Shown: positions 15,559-24,447, counted from the stretch's first letter. The stretch is 64,000 bases of DNA from Nocardioides limicola (GCF_016827675.1 NZ_JAERJA010000002.1:124001-188000); one strand, 5' to 3'. Notes: generated by a model not told the origin, from the sequence alone. Translations and numbers: made by a program.

Positions 15559-17196
15559 TCACGTCTCCTGGTTCATGTGCGGATAGGTGTGGCCGACGGG
15601 CGGCACCATAGTCTCCTTGATGGAGCGGGGCGAGGTCCACCGGAGCAGGTTCAGGGGCGAGCCGGCCTTGTCGTTGGTGCCCGAGGCACGGCCGCCACCG
15701 AACGGCTGCTGGCCGACCACGGCGCCGGTGGGTTTGTCGTTGACATAGAAGTTGCCGGCCGCGAAGCGGAGCTTCTCCGACGCCTGCGCGATCGCCGCCC
15801 GGTCCCGGGCGATCACCGCCCCGGTCAGCGCGTAGGGGGCGAACCCCTCCAACTGGCCCAGGACCCGGTCGTAGTCGCCGTCGTCGTAGACGTGGACCGC
15901 CAGCACCGGACCGAAGTACTCGGTGCGGAACATCTCGTCGGTCGGATCCGCTGCCTCGATCACCGTGGGCCGGACGAACCAACCCACCGAGTCGTCGTAG
16001 CGTCCTCCGGCCACGATGCTCAGGCCGTCGACCTCCCGGGCCCGCTCGATGGCCGCCACCTGCTTGGCGTAAGCGCGCCGGTCGATCACCGCACCCATGA
16101 AGTGGGACAGATCGGTGACGTCGCCCATCGACAACCCGTCGACGTCGGCCAGGAGGTGGTCCCGCATCCGGATCCACACCGACCGGGGGACGTAGGCACG
16201 GGACGCGGCCGAGCACTTCTGACCCTGGTACTCGAACGCTCCCCGGATCATCGCCACCCGCAACACGTCCGGATCGGCTGAGGGGTGCGCCACGATGAAG
16301 TCCTTGCCGCCGGTCTCACCCACCAGCCGCGGATACGTCCTGTACGACGTGAGGTTCTCACCCACCGTCCGCCACAGGTGCTGGAACGTGGCGGTGGACC
16401 CGGTGAAATGGATGCCGGCCAGATCCTGATGCGTCAACGCCACCTCGGAGACCGCCAACCCGTCCCCGGGCAGCATGTTGATCACCCCCGGCGGCAGCCC
16501 CGCCTCCTCCAGCAACTCCATCGTCAGACTCGCCGCCAGTTGCTGGGTCGGTGACGGCTTCCACACCACCGTGTTCCCCATCAACGCCGGCGCGGTGGGC
16601 AGGTTCCCCGCGATCGCGGTGAAGTTGAACGGCGTGATCGCGTAGACGAACCCCTCCAGCGGCCGATGATCGAGCCGGTTCCACACCCCTCGCGCGTTGG
16701 CCATCGGTTGCGCGGTGAGGATCTCCGCCGCGAACCCGACGTTGAACCGCCAGAAGTCGATCAGCTCGCAGGCACTGTCGATCTCGGCCTGGACCGCGGT
16801 CTTGGACTGACCCAGCATCGTGGCCGCGTTCAATCGCTGCCGCCACGGCCCCGCCAACAGGTCGGCGGCCTTGAGGAACACCGCCGCCCGCTCGTCGAAA
16901 CCCAACCCCCGCCAGGCCGGTGCCGCCGCCGCAGCCGCCGCGATCGCATCCTCGGCGTCCGTGTGCGTCGCATTCCGCAACACCCCCAGCACGTGCGCGT
17001 GGCGGTGCGGCTGCACCACCTCGATCTCCGCACCACCACCGACCCTTCGTTGGCCACCGATGTGGGCGCGCAGGGTCCGTGCCCGGCGCTGCTGCCGATC
17101 CAGCTCGGCGAGCAGCTCCGACCGTTCGCGGCTGCCCGGCGCATAGTCCAGGACGGTTTCGTTGACAGGGACGGGTGGCCGGGTGTGGGCGTCCAT
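15559..17196 (-). CDS. pruA: L-glutamate gamma-semialdehyde (P5C) dehydrogenase
   Basis: A 545-aa aldehyde dehydrogenase oxidising the proline breakdown product glutamate semialdehyde to glutamate with NAD. The general-base glutamate sits in LVGETGGKDF (about residue 295) and the nucleophile in YQGQKCSAASR (about 327). The cofactor block (ITPFNFTAIAGNLPTAPALMGNTVVWKPS) is typical of the stand-alone actinobacterial enzyme. ATG at 17196 is preferred to the longer frame from 17268. Proline dehydrogenase lies 46 kb away; NAD-GDH nearby takes the product. Confidence 0.95.
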   Translation of the reverse strand: MDAHTRPPVPVNETVLDYAPGSRERSELLAELDRQQRRARTLRAHIGGQRRVGGGAEIEVVQPHRHAHVLGVLRNATHTDAEDAIAAAAAAAPAWRGLGFDERAAVFLKAADLLAGPWRQRLNAATMLGQSKTAVQAEIDSACELIDFWRFNVGFAAEILTAQPMANARGVWNRLDHRPLEGFVYAITPFNFTAIAGNLPTAPALMGNTVVWKPSPTQQLAASLTMELLEEAGLPPGVINMLPGDGLAVSEVALTHQDLAGIHFTGSTATFQHLWRTVGENLTSYRTYPRLVGETGGKDFIVAHPSADPDVLRVAMIRGAFEYQGQKCSAASRAYVPRSVWIRMRDHLLADVDGLSMGDVTDLSHFMGAVIDRRAYAKQVAAIERAREVDGLSIVAGGRYDDSVGWFVRPTVIEAADPTDEMFRTEYFGPVLAVHVYDDGDYDRVLGQLEGFAPYALTGAVIARDRAAIAQASEKLRFAAGNFYVNDKPTGAVVGQQPFGGGRASGTNDKAGSPLNLLRWTSPRSIKETMVPPVGHTYPHMNQET

Positions 17197-17279
17197 GTCT
17201 GCGATGGTGTCACTCCGGGCACGCCGGGCCAAGTGTGGTGAGCGCGACCTCGGAGCGTCGCCGCTCAACGCAGGGCCGC

Positions 17280-17666
17280 TCAGAGGAGGTCGGGGATCTC
17301 CTGCCTGGCGAACCAGGCCAACTCGTCGTCGTCAGCGGCGTGATCGACGGTGTCCGCGTGGGCGGCGGCGATGTCAGCCCATGCGACATCGGACAGCACC
17401 CGCACCTCACTGCCCTCGCCCGGCTGCACCGACTCCGCGTCCACCGCGAGCACGAATCGCCTCGGCCGGTCCCCGGCCACCCGGAGCGCGTCCGAGGCGT
17501 CGGCGGCAGCGGTCAGCGCGGCGTACTCCCAGTCGTCGACGTCGCCGTCGGCGAGCGCCTCCCGGACCGCGTCGGTGACTGCGTGCGCGGTCAGTGGTGC
17601 GGTGAGCCCGCGTCGAGCCGCCACCTCGGCCAGCCCGGACGAGGTGACCGGCACGTAGACCCTCAA
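17280..17666 (-). CDS. DUF6912-type protein
   Basis: A 128-aa soluble protein starting LRVYVPVTSSGLAEVAARRG and ending AWFARQEIPDLL, matching the small actinobacterial family I know as DUF6912 in opening, middle (DDWEYAALTAAADASDALR) and end. The TTG start at 17666 is supported by its TTGA overlap with the stop of the upstream acyltransferase gene. Function unknown. Confidence 0.7.
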   Translation of the reverse strand: MRVYVPVTSSGLAEVAARRGLTAPLTAHAVTDAVREALADGDVDDWEYAALTAAADASDALRVAGDRPRRFVLAVDAESVQPGEGSEVRVLSDVAWADIAAAHADTVDHAADDDELAWFARQEIPDLL

Positions 17667-19111
17667 CGGGAACCGCCCGGTTTCCGGGAGCCACGCCCCC
17701 TGGGGGCCCGCGCCCGGGTCCCGGAGGCACTCTCGACGAGCTCCTCCAGCGACTCGGTCAGGCACTGGGCCAGGATCTCCACGTCGGGCAGCGCGTCACG
17801 GTCCGCAGTGAACCCGAAGAACACCTGCCCGTCGTACGACGTCACTCCGATCGCCAGCGCATGCCCGGGCAGCAACGGCGGAGCCGGGTAGGTCTCCTCC
17901 ATCCGCGCGCCGGCGGCGAAGAGCGGGAACTGTGGACCCGGCACGTTGGTGATGGTCACATGGAACCCGGCCCGCCGATGGTCGAGGGCGACCCGGGTGC
18001 CCAGCGCGTGGAATGTGGTCGGGGCGAAGCCCGCCACTCCTGCGAGCCGGTTCGCGGCCACCGCACGGCCGGTCTCGCTGTGCGCCTTGAACGCATAGGA
18101 GACCTGGTGCAGTCGCACCACGGGGCTGGGTTCGCCGATGGGGAGGGTGACCAGGTGGCCCATGATCTGGCTGCCCAGCGAGGTCGGCTCGAGTTCGTCG
18201 TCGATGACCGACATCGGCACCATCGCCCGCACCGACCGCATCCCGGCCATCGACTCGGTGCGGGTCATCAACCAGTTCCGCAAGGCGCCGGTCAGCGCCG
18301 CCAGGATGACGTCGTTGACGGTGCCACCGTGGGCGCGGCGCACCTTTCGGTAGTCCGCGAGGTCGGTGCGCACGGTCACGAAGCGGCGCTGCTCGGACAA
18401 CTCCGCGTGCAACGGAGACTCCGGCGTCGGACGTCGGCCGGCCAACGCGCCGGCCAACGCGCCGGCGGCCTGGAACCCGTGGTTCGCGGCCCGCCCCAGC
18501 GTCCCGAAGCCGCGGCCGACCGTCTCGGCCAGCACTCCGGGGTCGGCGACGTTCTCCCGGACCGCGTCGGCCACCAGGCGGCCGGGGCCCAGCGCCCGGG
18601 CGGGCGTCCAGTCGTCGCGTTCGAGGGTGCGAGGCTCGGGGTCCACGTCCAGGAGCACCTGACCCAGGTCCACGGTCTGGACCCCGTCGACCAGGATCTG
18701 GTGTGACTTGGACAGCAATGCCAGCCGACCGTCGGCGAGGCCCTCGACCAGGTACACCTCCCACAGGGGTCGGTGCAGGTCCAACGGACGCGACATGATC
18801 CTGGACACCAGTTCGCGGAGCTGCTCCTCCGAGCCCGGTCGCGGCAGTGCTGACCGACGGACGTGGTAGCCGAGATCGAAGTCCGGGTCGTCGAGCCAGA
18901 TCGGCGGGGCCAGACCGCCGGGGATCCGGTGCAGTCGCTGCCGGTATCTCGGCACGAACGCGATCCGGTCCTCGATCAGCTGCAGCAGGGCGCCGTGGTC
19001 GAACCCTGAGTCGGCCGGATCGAGGATCTCGACGGTGACGTTGTGCAGGGGAGTCGCTGGCGACTCCAGGGCGAGCAGGGACAGGTCCTGAGGGCGTAGT
19101 CGTCTGTGCAT
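17663..19111 (-). CDS. WS/DGAT-like O-acyltransferase (triacylglycerol or wax ester synthesis family)
   Basis: A 482-aa member of the wax ester synthase/diacylglycerol acyltransferase family, with the family start (RLRPQDLSLLALESPATPLH), the PLWEVYLVEGL block and the C-terminal TNVPGPQFPLFAAGARMEE. The active-site HHxxxDG is HQILVDG here (about residues 135-141), the second histidine being glutamine, so activity may be altered. ATG at 19111 chosen. A 12-bp tandem repeat lies near residues 216-224. Coupled to the DUF6912 gene. Confidence 0.85.
   Translation of the reverse strand: MHRRLRPQDLSLLALESPATPLHNVTVEILDPADSGFDHGALLQLIEDRIAFVPRYRQRLHRIPGGLAPPIWLDDPDFDLGYHVRRSALPRPGSEEQLRELVSRIMSRPLDLHRPLWEVYLVEGLADGRLALLSKSHQILVDGVQTVDLGQVLLDVDPEPRTLERDDWTPARALGPGRLVADAVRENVADPGVLAETVGRGFGTLGRAANHGFQAAGALAGALAGRRPTPESPLHAELSEQRRFVTVRTDLADYRKVRRAHGGTVNDVILAALTGALRNWLMTRTESMAGMRSVRAMVPMSVIDDELEPTSLGSQIMGHLVTLPIGEPSPVVRLHQVSYAFKAHSETGRAVAANRLAGVAGFAPTTFHALGTRVALDHRRAGFHVTITNVPGPQFPLFAAGARMEETYPAPPLLPGHALAIGVTSYDGQVFFGFTADRDALPDVEILAQCLTESLEELVESASGTRARAPRGRGSRKPGGSR
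18440..18463. repeat. Two exact 12-bp units in the acyltransferase gene
   Basis: GGCCAACGCGCC occurs twice head to tail and encodes repeated ALAG on the minus strand. A small in-frame expansion in a variable loop. Confidence 0.8.
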
Positions 19112-19221
19112 CGCCACCCCTTCCACACACGGTCCCCATGCAGTCGGTTTGCCTGCGCATGCGATTCTGTCAGACGCGACCGCCGCTGCGCGCGGCTCGC
19201 CCGACATGTGGAGGAGGACTC

Positions 19222-19599
19222 GTGGTGAGGAAACTGTGGGTGGGCCTGGTCGTGGCAGCGGTGGTGAGCCTCGCCGGGTGCTCCTCGGGGCAGTCCGAGG
19301 ACCCGACGCCGACCCCGTCCCCTGCTCCCGACGACCAGCCGGCGCAGGTCAGCCTCGTCGACGGCGTCGTCGACCCACCAGCCCTGCGACTGCGCGTCGG
19401 GGTCGGTGAGCCGGTGCGGGTCGAGTTCACCGCGGACCACGCCGGCGAACTGCACGTGCACAGTCGTCCCGAGGACATCTACCTCGCCTACGACGAGGGG
19501 ACCACCCTGCTCGAGTTCATCGTCGAGGTCCCGGGCGTGGTGGAGGTGGAGTCCCACGACAACGACCGGCTCCTGGTGTTCAAGGTCGAGGCCCGCTGA
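19222..19599 (+). CDS. Lipoprotein with cupredoxin-like fold
   Basis: A 125-aa secreted lipoprotein: positive start, hydrophobic stretch and lipobox LAGC (Cys about residue 20), a Pro/Thr-rich linker, then a short beta-rich domain with VGEPVRVEFTADHAGELHVH and GVVEVESHDNDRLLVFKVEAR, the outline of a cupredoxin-like (EfeO/PCu-type) domain. GAGGAGGA precedes the GTG at 19222. The HVH and SHD could bind metal, but the full copper ligand set is not evident. The membrane protein gene begins two bases after its stop. Confidence 0.75.
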   Translation: MVRKLWVGLVVAAVVSLAGCSSGQSEDPTPTPSPAPDDQPAQVSLVDGVVDPPALRLRVGVGEPVRVEFTADHAGELHVHSRPEDIYLAYDEGTTLLEFIVEVPGVVEVESHDNDRLLVFKVEAR

Positions 19600-19600
19600 G

Positions 19601-20917
19601 TTGCCGACCGACCAACTGCTCGCGCACGGCGTCGGCGGGGCTGCGGACCTGCCGATCCCGGCGTCGCTGGCGATCGCCGGCGCAGTGGCGGCGCTCACCA
19701 TCTCGTTCACGGTGCTCGCGGTCGCGTGGCGTACGCCTCGCTACGGCGCCCAGCGGCCGGGGCGGCCGGCGCCGGTGTGGCTGGACGCGACCGTCTCCTC
19801 ACCGCTGTTCCTGGCGATCGCCCGCACTGTCGGCCTGATCGCCTTCGGCTACACGGCCGCCGCCGCCATGTTCGGCGCCGACCTGGTGATCAACCCGTTC
19901 CTGGGGATCGTCTACGTGCTGCTATGGGTGGGCATCGTCCCGGCCTCCCTGCTGCTCGGGCCCTTCTACCGGGCGATCAGCCCGGTCCGCAGTATCGGCG
20001 GCCTGCTGTTCCGGCTGGCCGGCGGACGAGCGGTCCTCAGCTACCCCGAACGGTTGGGCTACTGGCCGGCTGCCTTCGGCCTGCTCGCCTTCGTGTGGCT
20101 GGAGTTGGTGCATCCGGACAGCACCTCGGTGCCCACCGTCCGGCTCTGGTTCGCCGGCTATCTGGCCGCGATGGTCATCGGCGGCCTGCTCTTCGGGGAC
20201 AAGTGGTACTCGCGCGCCGACCCGTTCGAGGTCTACTCGACCCTGATCGGACGCCTGTCGGTGTGGGGTCGCCACCAGGGTCGGCTGATGCTCCGCTCAC
20301 CGCTGGCCAATGTGTCGAGCACCCCGGCTCGCCCCGGCCTCACCGCCGTGGTGGCGGTGCTGCTCGGCAGCACCGCCTACGACTCCCTGCACGAGTCTGG
20401 ATGGTGGGCGTTGCGGATGCAGACCAGCACGGTGTCGCCGGCCGTGTGGGAACACGTCGGCCTGATCGGCCTGTGCGTGTTCGCGGGACTGCTGTTCGCC
20501 GGAGCCTGCATGGCCACCGGCGTCGGTCCGGGGGTGCGTCGGGTCGAGCTGCCGAACAGGTTCGCGCACTCGATCGCCCCGATCATCGTCGGCTACATGG
20601 TGGCGCACTACCTGACGTTGCTCGTGGAGATCGGCCAGCGGACGGTGATCCAGATGAGTGATCCGTTCAGCACCGGCGCCAACATCCTCGGCACCGGCGA
20701 CTGGTCGGTCAACTACTGGTTGAGCCTGCATCCGACCGGGCTGGCGGTGACCAAGGTGCTCGCCGTGGTGATCGGCCACGTGCTCGGCGCGGTCGCTGCC
20801 CACGATCGGGCGATCTCGCTGCTGCCGAGCCGGCACCAGTTGACCGGCCAACTCTCGGTGCTGTTCGTGATGGTCTTCTTCACCGCGGGCGGCCTGCTGC
20901 TGCTGTTCTCGTCCTGA
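19601..20917 (+). CDS. Polytopic membrane protein of unknown function
   Basis: A 438-aa protein with about ten hydrophobic segments, for example residues 22-42, 70-95, 102-125, 150-170, 178-195, 240-260, 287-310, 322-345 and 412-436. It starts at TTG 19601, just after the lipoprotein stop, so the two probably form a unit (exposed metal-site lipoprotein plus membrane partner). Conserved-looking HD, HE and H residues occur (LVHPD, YDSLHESGWW, AHYLTLLVEIGQ). I do not recognise a transporter family; copper or haem handling is only a guess from the neighbour. Confidence 0.7.
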   Translation: MPTDQLLAHGVGGAADLPIPASLAIAGAVAALTISFTVLAVAWRTPRYGAQRPGRPAPVWLDATVSSPLFLAIARTVGLIAFGYTAAAAMFGADLVINPFLGIVYVLLWVGIVPASLLLGPFYRAISPVRSIGGLLFRLAGGRAVLSYPERLGYWPAAFGLLAFVWLELVHPDSTSVPTVRLWFAGYLAAMVIGGLLFGDKWYSRADPFEVYSTLIGRLSVWGRHQGRLMLRSPLANVSSTPARPGLTAVVAVLLGSTAYDSLHESGWWALRMQTSTVSPAVWEHVGLIGLCVFAGLLFAGACMATGVGPGVRRVELPNRFAHSIAPIIVGYMVAHYLTLLVEIGQRTVIQMSDPFSTGANILGTGDWSVNYWLSLHPTGLAVTKVLAVVIGHVLGAVAAHDRAISLLPSRHQLTGQLSVLFVMVFFTAGGLLLLFSS

Positions 20918-22154
20918 GTCGACGCCGCCCGGGCTGCGGCGTCAGCTGCCACTGCTCGACCAGGGCGGCCAGGGCTCGGCGAAGCGTCCCGTCGCCTGCC
21001 TCGACCAGGGTCCGCCCTGCCACCAGCGCCCGGTCGATGCCCGCCCGGTCATCGGGCAGCAGGTGCAGTCGGTCGTCGGGGACGCCGACCAGGTCGCCGA
21101 TCTCCCGCGCCCCCCAGGCCAGCGTCGGACGCATCCGGTTGATCACCACCCGCACCGATCCGGGCAGTTCCAGAGCGCGCAGCTCGACCATGGCGCGGCC
21201 GAGCCTGGCCATCCCGACAGGCTCGCAGCTGCCCACCACGACGATCTCGTCGGCGGCCGCCAGCGCATCCAGGGTCATCGTGTTGCGGGCGGGCCTGCCC
21301 CCGGAGTCCAACGGATCGATCTCCAGGCTGAAGCCGGTGTCCAGGACCACATGCGCCTCGGCCCGGGCCCGGGCGACCAGGTCGGTGACCAGCCCGGGTC
21401 TGACCTCGGCCCAACGATCGGCACGGGGCAGGCCGCTGACCAGGGTCAGATGCTCGTTGAGGCCGCGCTGCACGTGGGCAAAGCGGTCTCGCAGCTCGCC
21501 GCTGGTCCAGTAGCGGACAGCGCTGAGCAGCCCGGACGCCTCGTCGAGTACGCCGAGCTGCTGGGCGAGCGCACCGCCGTACGGGTCGGCGTCCACCAGC
21601 ACCGTCCGGATCCCCCGGCTGGCCTGCTCGGCGGCGATCCCGGCGGCCACCGTGGATCGCCCGGGAGCACCGGCCGGACCCCAGACGGCGATCACCCGAC
21701 CGGGGCCCGTTGCTGCTGCCGGGTCGGGGGGCTCGGGACGGGTGACCCGGAACTCGCCTGCCGGCAGGTCGCGGTGCAGCCGCGGCACGGTATCCGGCTC
21801 GGTGGCTGTCAGCACGTCGGCGAGTCCGGCGATGTCGGTGTCGGCGACCAGCGTGCGCACCCCGATCCGCCGGGCCCGGCCGCGTGCCTCCTCCATGCCC
21901 GTGGCCGCGGTGATCGCGACCGGTCGGACCCGGTGTCCCAGCAACTGGCCGACCGCGTCCTGGTCCAGTCCGGTCGCCTCCAGTGCCACCAGGGCCACGT
22001 GCGCCTGACCCGCGGCGGCAGTGGCGAGCAAATCGTCGACGTCGACGCATCGCTTCAGCACGACCACATCCGGTGAGCGGGACAGGTGGTCCAGCGCGAG
22101 GGGCTCCCAGGGGGCACCGGCGGCCACCACCAGGACGCAGGTCAGGTCCGGCAC
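20880..22154 (-). CDS. CpaE/TadZ-like P-loop ATPase
   Basis: A 424-aa protein with an N-terminal receiver-like part and a C-terminal MinD/ParA-like ATPase domain. The deviant Walker A reads GPAGAPGRST (about residue 163): arginine replaces the signature lysine of KGGxGKT. VLVDADPYGG and VVLDTGFSLEIDP follow. Such ATPases position type IV/Flp pilus or polar complexes. It starts four bases downstream of the SAF gene stop, so the pair is one operon, but no tadA, tadB or pilin gene is in the window. The 3' end is antisense to the end of the preceding membrane protein gene. Confidence 0.8.
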   Translation of the reverse strand: MPDLTCVLVVAAGAPWEPLALDHLSRSPDVVVLKRCVDVDDLLATAAAGQAHVALVALEATGLDQDAVGQLLGHRVRPVAITAATGMEEARGRARRIGVRTLVADTDIAGLADVLTATEPDTVPRLHRDLPAGEFRVTRPEPPDPAAATGPGRVIAVWGPAGAPGRSTVAAGIAAEQASRGIRTVLVDADPYGGALAQQLGVLDEASGLLSAVRYWTSGELRDRFAHVQRGLNEHLTLVSGLPRADRWAEVRPGLVTDLVARARAEAHVVLDTGFSLEIDPLDSGGRPARNTMTLDALAAADEIVVVGSCEPVGMARLGRAMVELRALELPGSVRVVINRMRPTLAWGAREIGDLVGVPDDRLHLLPDDRAGIDRALVAGRTLVEAGDGTLRRALAALVEQWQLTPQPGRRRLRTRTAAAGRPR

Positions 22155-22157
22155 GGC

Positions 22158-22826
22158 TCACTCCCTCCCGACCACGACCACGCCGCCGCGCACGGCCGCG
22201 GCGATGACGGCAGCCACCGCCTCCTGCTCCCGATACGGAACGGCCAGCACCAACTGCCGCGCCCCCGACGGGGCAGCGAATCCGTCGGCGCCCCGGGGAG
22301 CCGAGATGACGGTGACGCCGGAGAGCAGCAGCCGGGCGTCGGCGTCGTCGGTGCCGGCCACCCACACGTCGACCACTGAGCCGGCGGAGACGTGGGGTGG
22401 CACCGCGTCGGCGGAGGTCCAGATCGGCACCTGCCACAGCGCCGTCTCCACCGCACTGGCGAGGGAGGTGCGCGGCACCAACTGTCCGGCCGCCAGGTCC
22501 GTGATCACGTGCCGGTGCTCGGGCAGCGCCTCGTCGACCAGGAGGTAGCCGGCCGCGATCTCGGCGTCGGCCAGCGACACGCGCACCGACCTCAGGTCGG
22601 CGTCGGTGATCCGGTCACCGGCAGCGATGTCCCGGTCGGCGACCCAGAGCGCGACGGAGTCGTCACGGCTGGCCAGGTTGGCGCCGACCACCACCGAGAG
22701 CAGCACCAGCACCACCCCCACCCACAGTCGAGGATCACGCCAGGATCGGTGCTGGACGCGGCGGGCAGGGGCAGCTGAAGCAACACCGGACGACGACGTG
22801 TCCTGCTTCCCGAGAAGTGCGGTCAC
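22158..22826 (-). CDS. SAF domain protein, CpaB-like
   Basis: A 222-aa protein with one N-terminal membrane anchor (WVGVVLVLLSVVVGANL, about residues 31-47) and an extracytoplasmic SAF domain (VADRDIAAGDRITDADLRSV), then a CpaB-like region (AGSVVDVWVAGTDDADARLLLSGVTVI). CpaB-type proteins build the periplasmic part of Flp pili. GTG at 22826 is chosen (VTALLGKQD); a longer frame runs into the divergent promoter. Operon with the CpaE-like gene. Confidence 0.8.
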   Translation of the reverse strand: MTALLGKQDTSSSGVASAAPARRVQHRSWRDPRLWVGVVLVLLSVVVGANLASRDDSVALWVADRDIAAGDRITDADLRSVRVSLADAEIAAGYLLVDEALPEHRHVITDLAAGQLVPRTSLASAVETALWQVPIWTSADAVPPHVSAGSVVDVWVAGTDDADARLLLSGVTVISAPRGADGFAAPSGARQLVLAVPYREQEAVAAVIAAAVRGGVVVVGRE

Positions 22827-22901
22827 CCCGACATTGTGCCTCCCGAAGCGGGCGACGCCCAGCCGTCGTCCACAGGCCGGTGTGCCGGGTCGGGCGATGT
22901 T

Positions 22902-22917
22902 TGGCACAGTGGTGCCA
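22902..22917. promoter_or_regulatory. Inverted repeat overlapping the start of the small HTH gene
   Basis: TGGCAC-AGTG-GTGCCA, perfect 6-bp arms and a 4-base spacer. The last base is the A of the regulator's start codon, and CACAGT within it ends six bases before that ATG, as a -10 would. A DNA-binding protein encoded here could autoregulate through it and control the divergent SAF operon. Inference. Confidence 0.45.
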
Positions 22918-23147
22918 TGAGTTCGGGCCCACGATTCCTCACCCTGACCGATGTGGCCGAGGTGTTGAACACCTCCAGCGCCCAGGTCTATGCCCTGGTA
23001 CGCCGCGGCGAACTCCCGGCGATCAAGTTGGGCGGCCGCGGCCAGTGGCGGGTCGAGGCGGCCGTGCTCGAGGACTACATCACGCAGCTGTACGCCGACA
23101 CCAAGCGTTTCGTGGACTCACACCCGTTCGTGGAGACCGAGGGCTGA
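22917..23147 (+). CDS. Small MerR/excisionase-type DNA-binding protein (BldC-like)
   Basis: A 76-aa protein: FLTLTDVAEVLNTSSAQVYA then LVRRGELPAIKLGGRGQWRV, a helix-turn-helix with wing of the excisionase/BldC type, and a short helical tail. Single-domain, no recombinase nearby, so a regulator is more likely than a phage Xis. It is divergent from the SAF-CpaE operon and its start lies inside an inverted repeat. Confidence 0.85.
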   Translation: MSSGPRFLTLTDVAEVLNTSSAQVYALVRRGELPAIKLGGRGQWRVEAAVLEDYITQLYADTKRFVDSHPFVETEG

Positions 23148-23157
23148 CGACGCTCGC

Positions 23158-24447
23158 TCAGCCGACCTCGGAGCCCAGCGTGATCTCGATGACGCGCTCC
23201 TCGCCGCCGCGCTCCACGGTGAACTCGACGGTCTCGCCCGGCTGATAGACCCGGATGGCCACGATCAGGCTGATCCCGTCGGTGATCCGATGGTCCGCGA
23301 CCTTGGTGATCACGTCCTCGGCCTGCAGGCCTGCGTCCGCGGCCGGCGACCCGGCGTTCACCTCCATGATGGTGGCTCCGCCGACGTTCCGCTCCCCGGT
23401 GCGCACCTGGGCGCCGATCACCGGGTAGTAGGCCTCGCCCTGGTCCAGGATCTGCGCTGCGGTGATCCGGACCTGCTCCACCGGGATCGCGAAGCCGACG
23501 CCGATGTTGCCGGCATCACCGAAGCCCGCACCGGTGGTCGCGATCGCCGAGTTCACGCCGACGACCTCGCCGGCCAGGTTCACCAGTGGGCCACCGGAGT
23601 TGCCGGGGTTGATGGCCGCATCGGTCTGGACGGCGTTGATGAACGACGTGTCGTTCTCCGAGTCGCCGGTGGTCACCGGCCGGTTCAGGGCACTGACGAT
23701 CCCCGCGGTGACGGTGGAGCTGAGGCCGAGCGGCGACCCGAGCGCGACCACCGTCTCGCCGACCAGCAGCGATCGGGAGCTGCCCAGGGCGGCAGGCACC
23801 AGGCTGTCGGACGGTTCCACCTTGAGGACCGCCAGGTCGTAGACCGGGCTGCGACCCACGATCTCGGCGTCGTGCCGGTTGCCGGCGTGGTCGATGACGA
23901 CGATGCCGCCGCCGTTCGCCGATCCGGCCACCACGTGGCTGTTGGTGACGATGTGGCCCTCGGCGTCCAGCACGAAGCCGGAGCCGGTGGCTCCGTCACC
24001 CTGCTCCCCCTGCCGAGCGAGCACCTGGACGGTGCTGGGCAGCAGCGCCTGCGCCACGGCAGCCACGGAGCCGTTCTCCGGAGGCAACGGCGCAGCGACG
24101 GCCGATTCGACCAGCGCCGGGGAGCGCGTCGGCGACGAGGTGTCTCCCTGCCACTGCTGCCAGGCCGCTCCCCCGGCAGCGCCACCGATCAGGCCGAAGA
24201 TCAGGGCCAGCACGGCCACCACCGGCCACACCCAGCCACCGACCTTGGCCCGTGCGGGCGGCGGGGGTTCGCTCTCGAACAGTGGCGGCAGTTGCCAGGT
24301 CGGCTCGGGCGCGGGAGGTTGCTCGGGCGCACGCGGCGGCTCGGGCGCGCCCGGCGGCTCGGGCTGGGCCGACGGCGGGCGCTGCGGCAGGTACGGCGAG
24401 GAGTACGGCTCCGGTGCCGGCGGCTGGTCTGGACGCTGCTCGTTCAC
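23158..24447 (-). CDS. htrA: HtrA/DegP-type membrane-anchored serine protease with PDZ domain
   Basis: A 429-aa envelope quality-control protease. A Pro-rich cytosolic N-terminus (about 1-68) precedes one membrane helix (WVWPVVAVLALIFGLIGGAA), then a trypsin-like domain with His in TNSHVV (about 170), Asp in YDLAVLKV (about 204) and Ser in GNSGGPL (about 284), and a PDZ domain from about 340. It is the third gene of sigE-rseA-htrA, overlapping rseA by four bases, as in mycobacteria where HtrA takes part in SigE signalling. Confidence 0.93.
   Translation of the reverse strand: MNEQRPDQPPAPEPYSSPYLPQRPPSAQPEPPGAPEPPRAPEQPPAPEPTWQLPPLFESEPPPPARAKVGGWVWPVVAVLALIFGLIGGAAGGAAWQQWQGDTSSPTRSPALVESAVAAPLPPENGSVAAVAQALLPSTVQVLARQGEQGDGATGSGFVLDAEGHIVTNSHVVAGSANGGGIVVIDHAGNRHDAEIVGRSPVYDLAVLKVEPSDSLVPAALGSSRSLLVGETVVALGSPLGLSSTVTAGIVSALNRPVTTGDSENDTSFINAVQTDAAINPGNSGGPLVNLAGEVVGVNSAIATTGAGFGDAGNIGVGFAIPVEQVRITAAQILDQGEAYYPVIGAQVRTGERNVGGATIMEVNAGSPAADAGLQAEDVITKVADHRITDGISLIVAIRVYQPGETVEFTVERGGEERVIEITLGSEVG

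Noticed and set aside
22917..23147. Phage excisionase
   Set aside because: No integrase, att repeats or phage genes nearby; the divergent SAF-CpaE operon makes a regulator more likely.
24250..24400. Repeated GGCGG/CGGGC words suggesting a CRISPR or tandem array
   Set aside because: They encode the Pro-rich N-terminal linker of HtrA (PPGAPEPPRAPEQPPAPEP); period irregular, no spacers. No CRISPR array was seen in the window.
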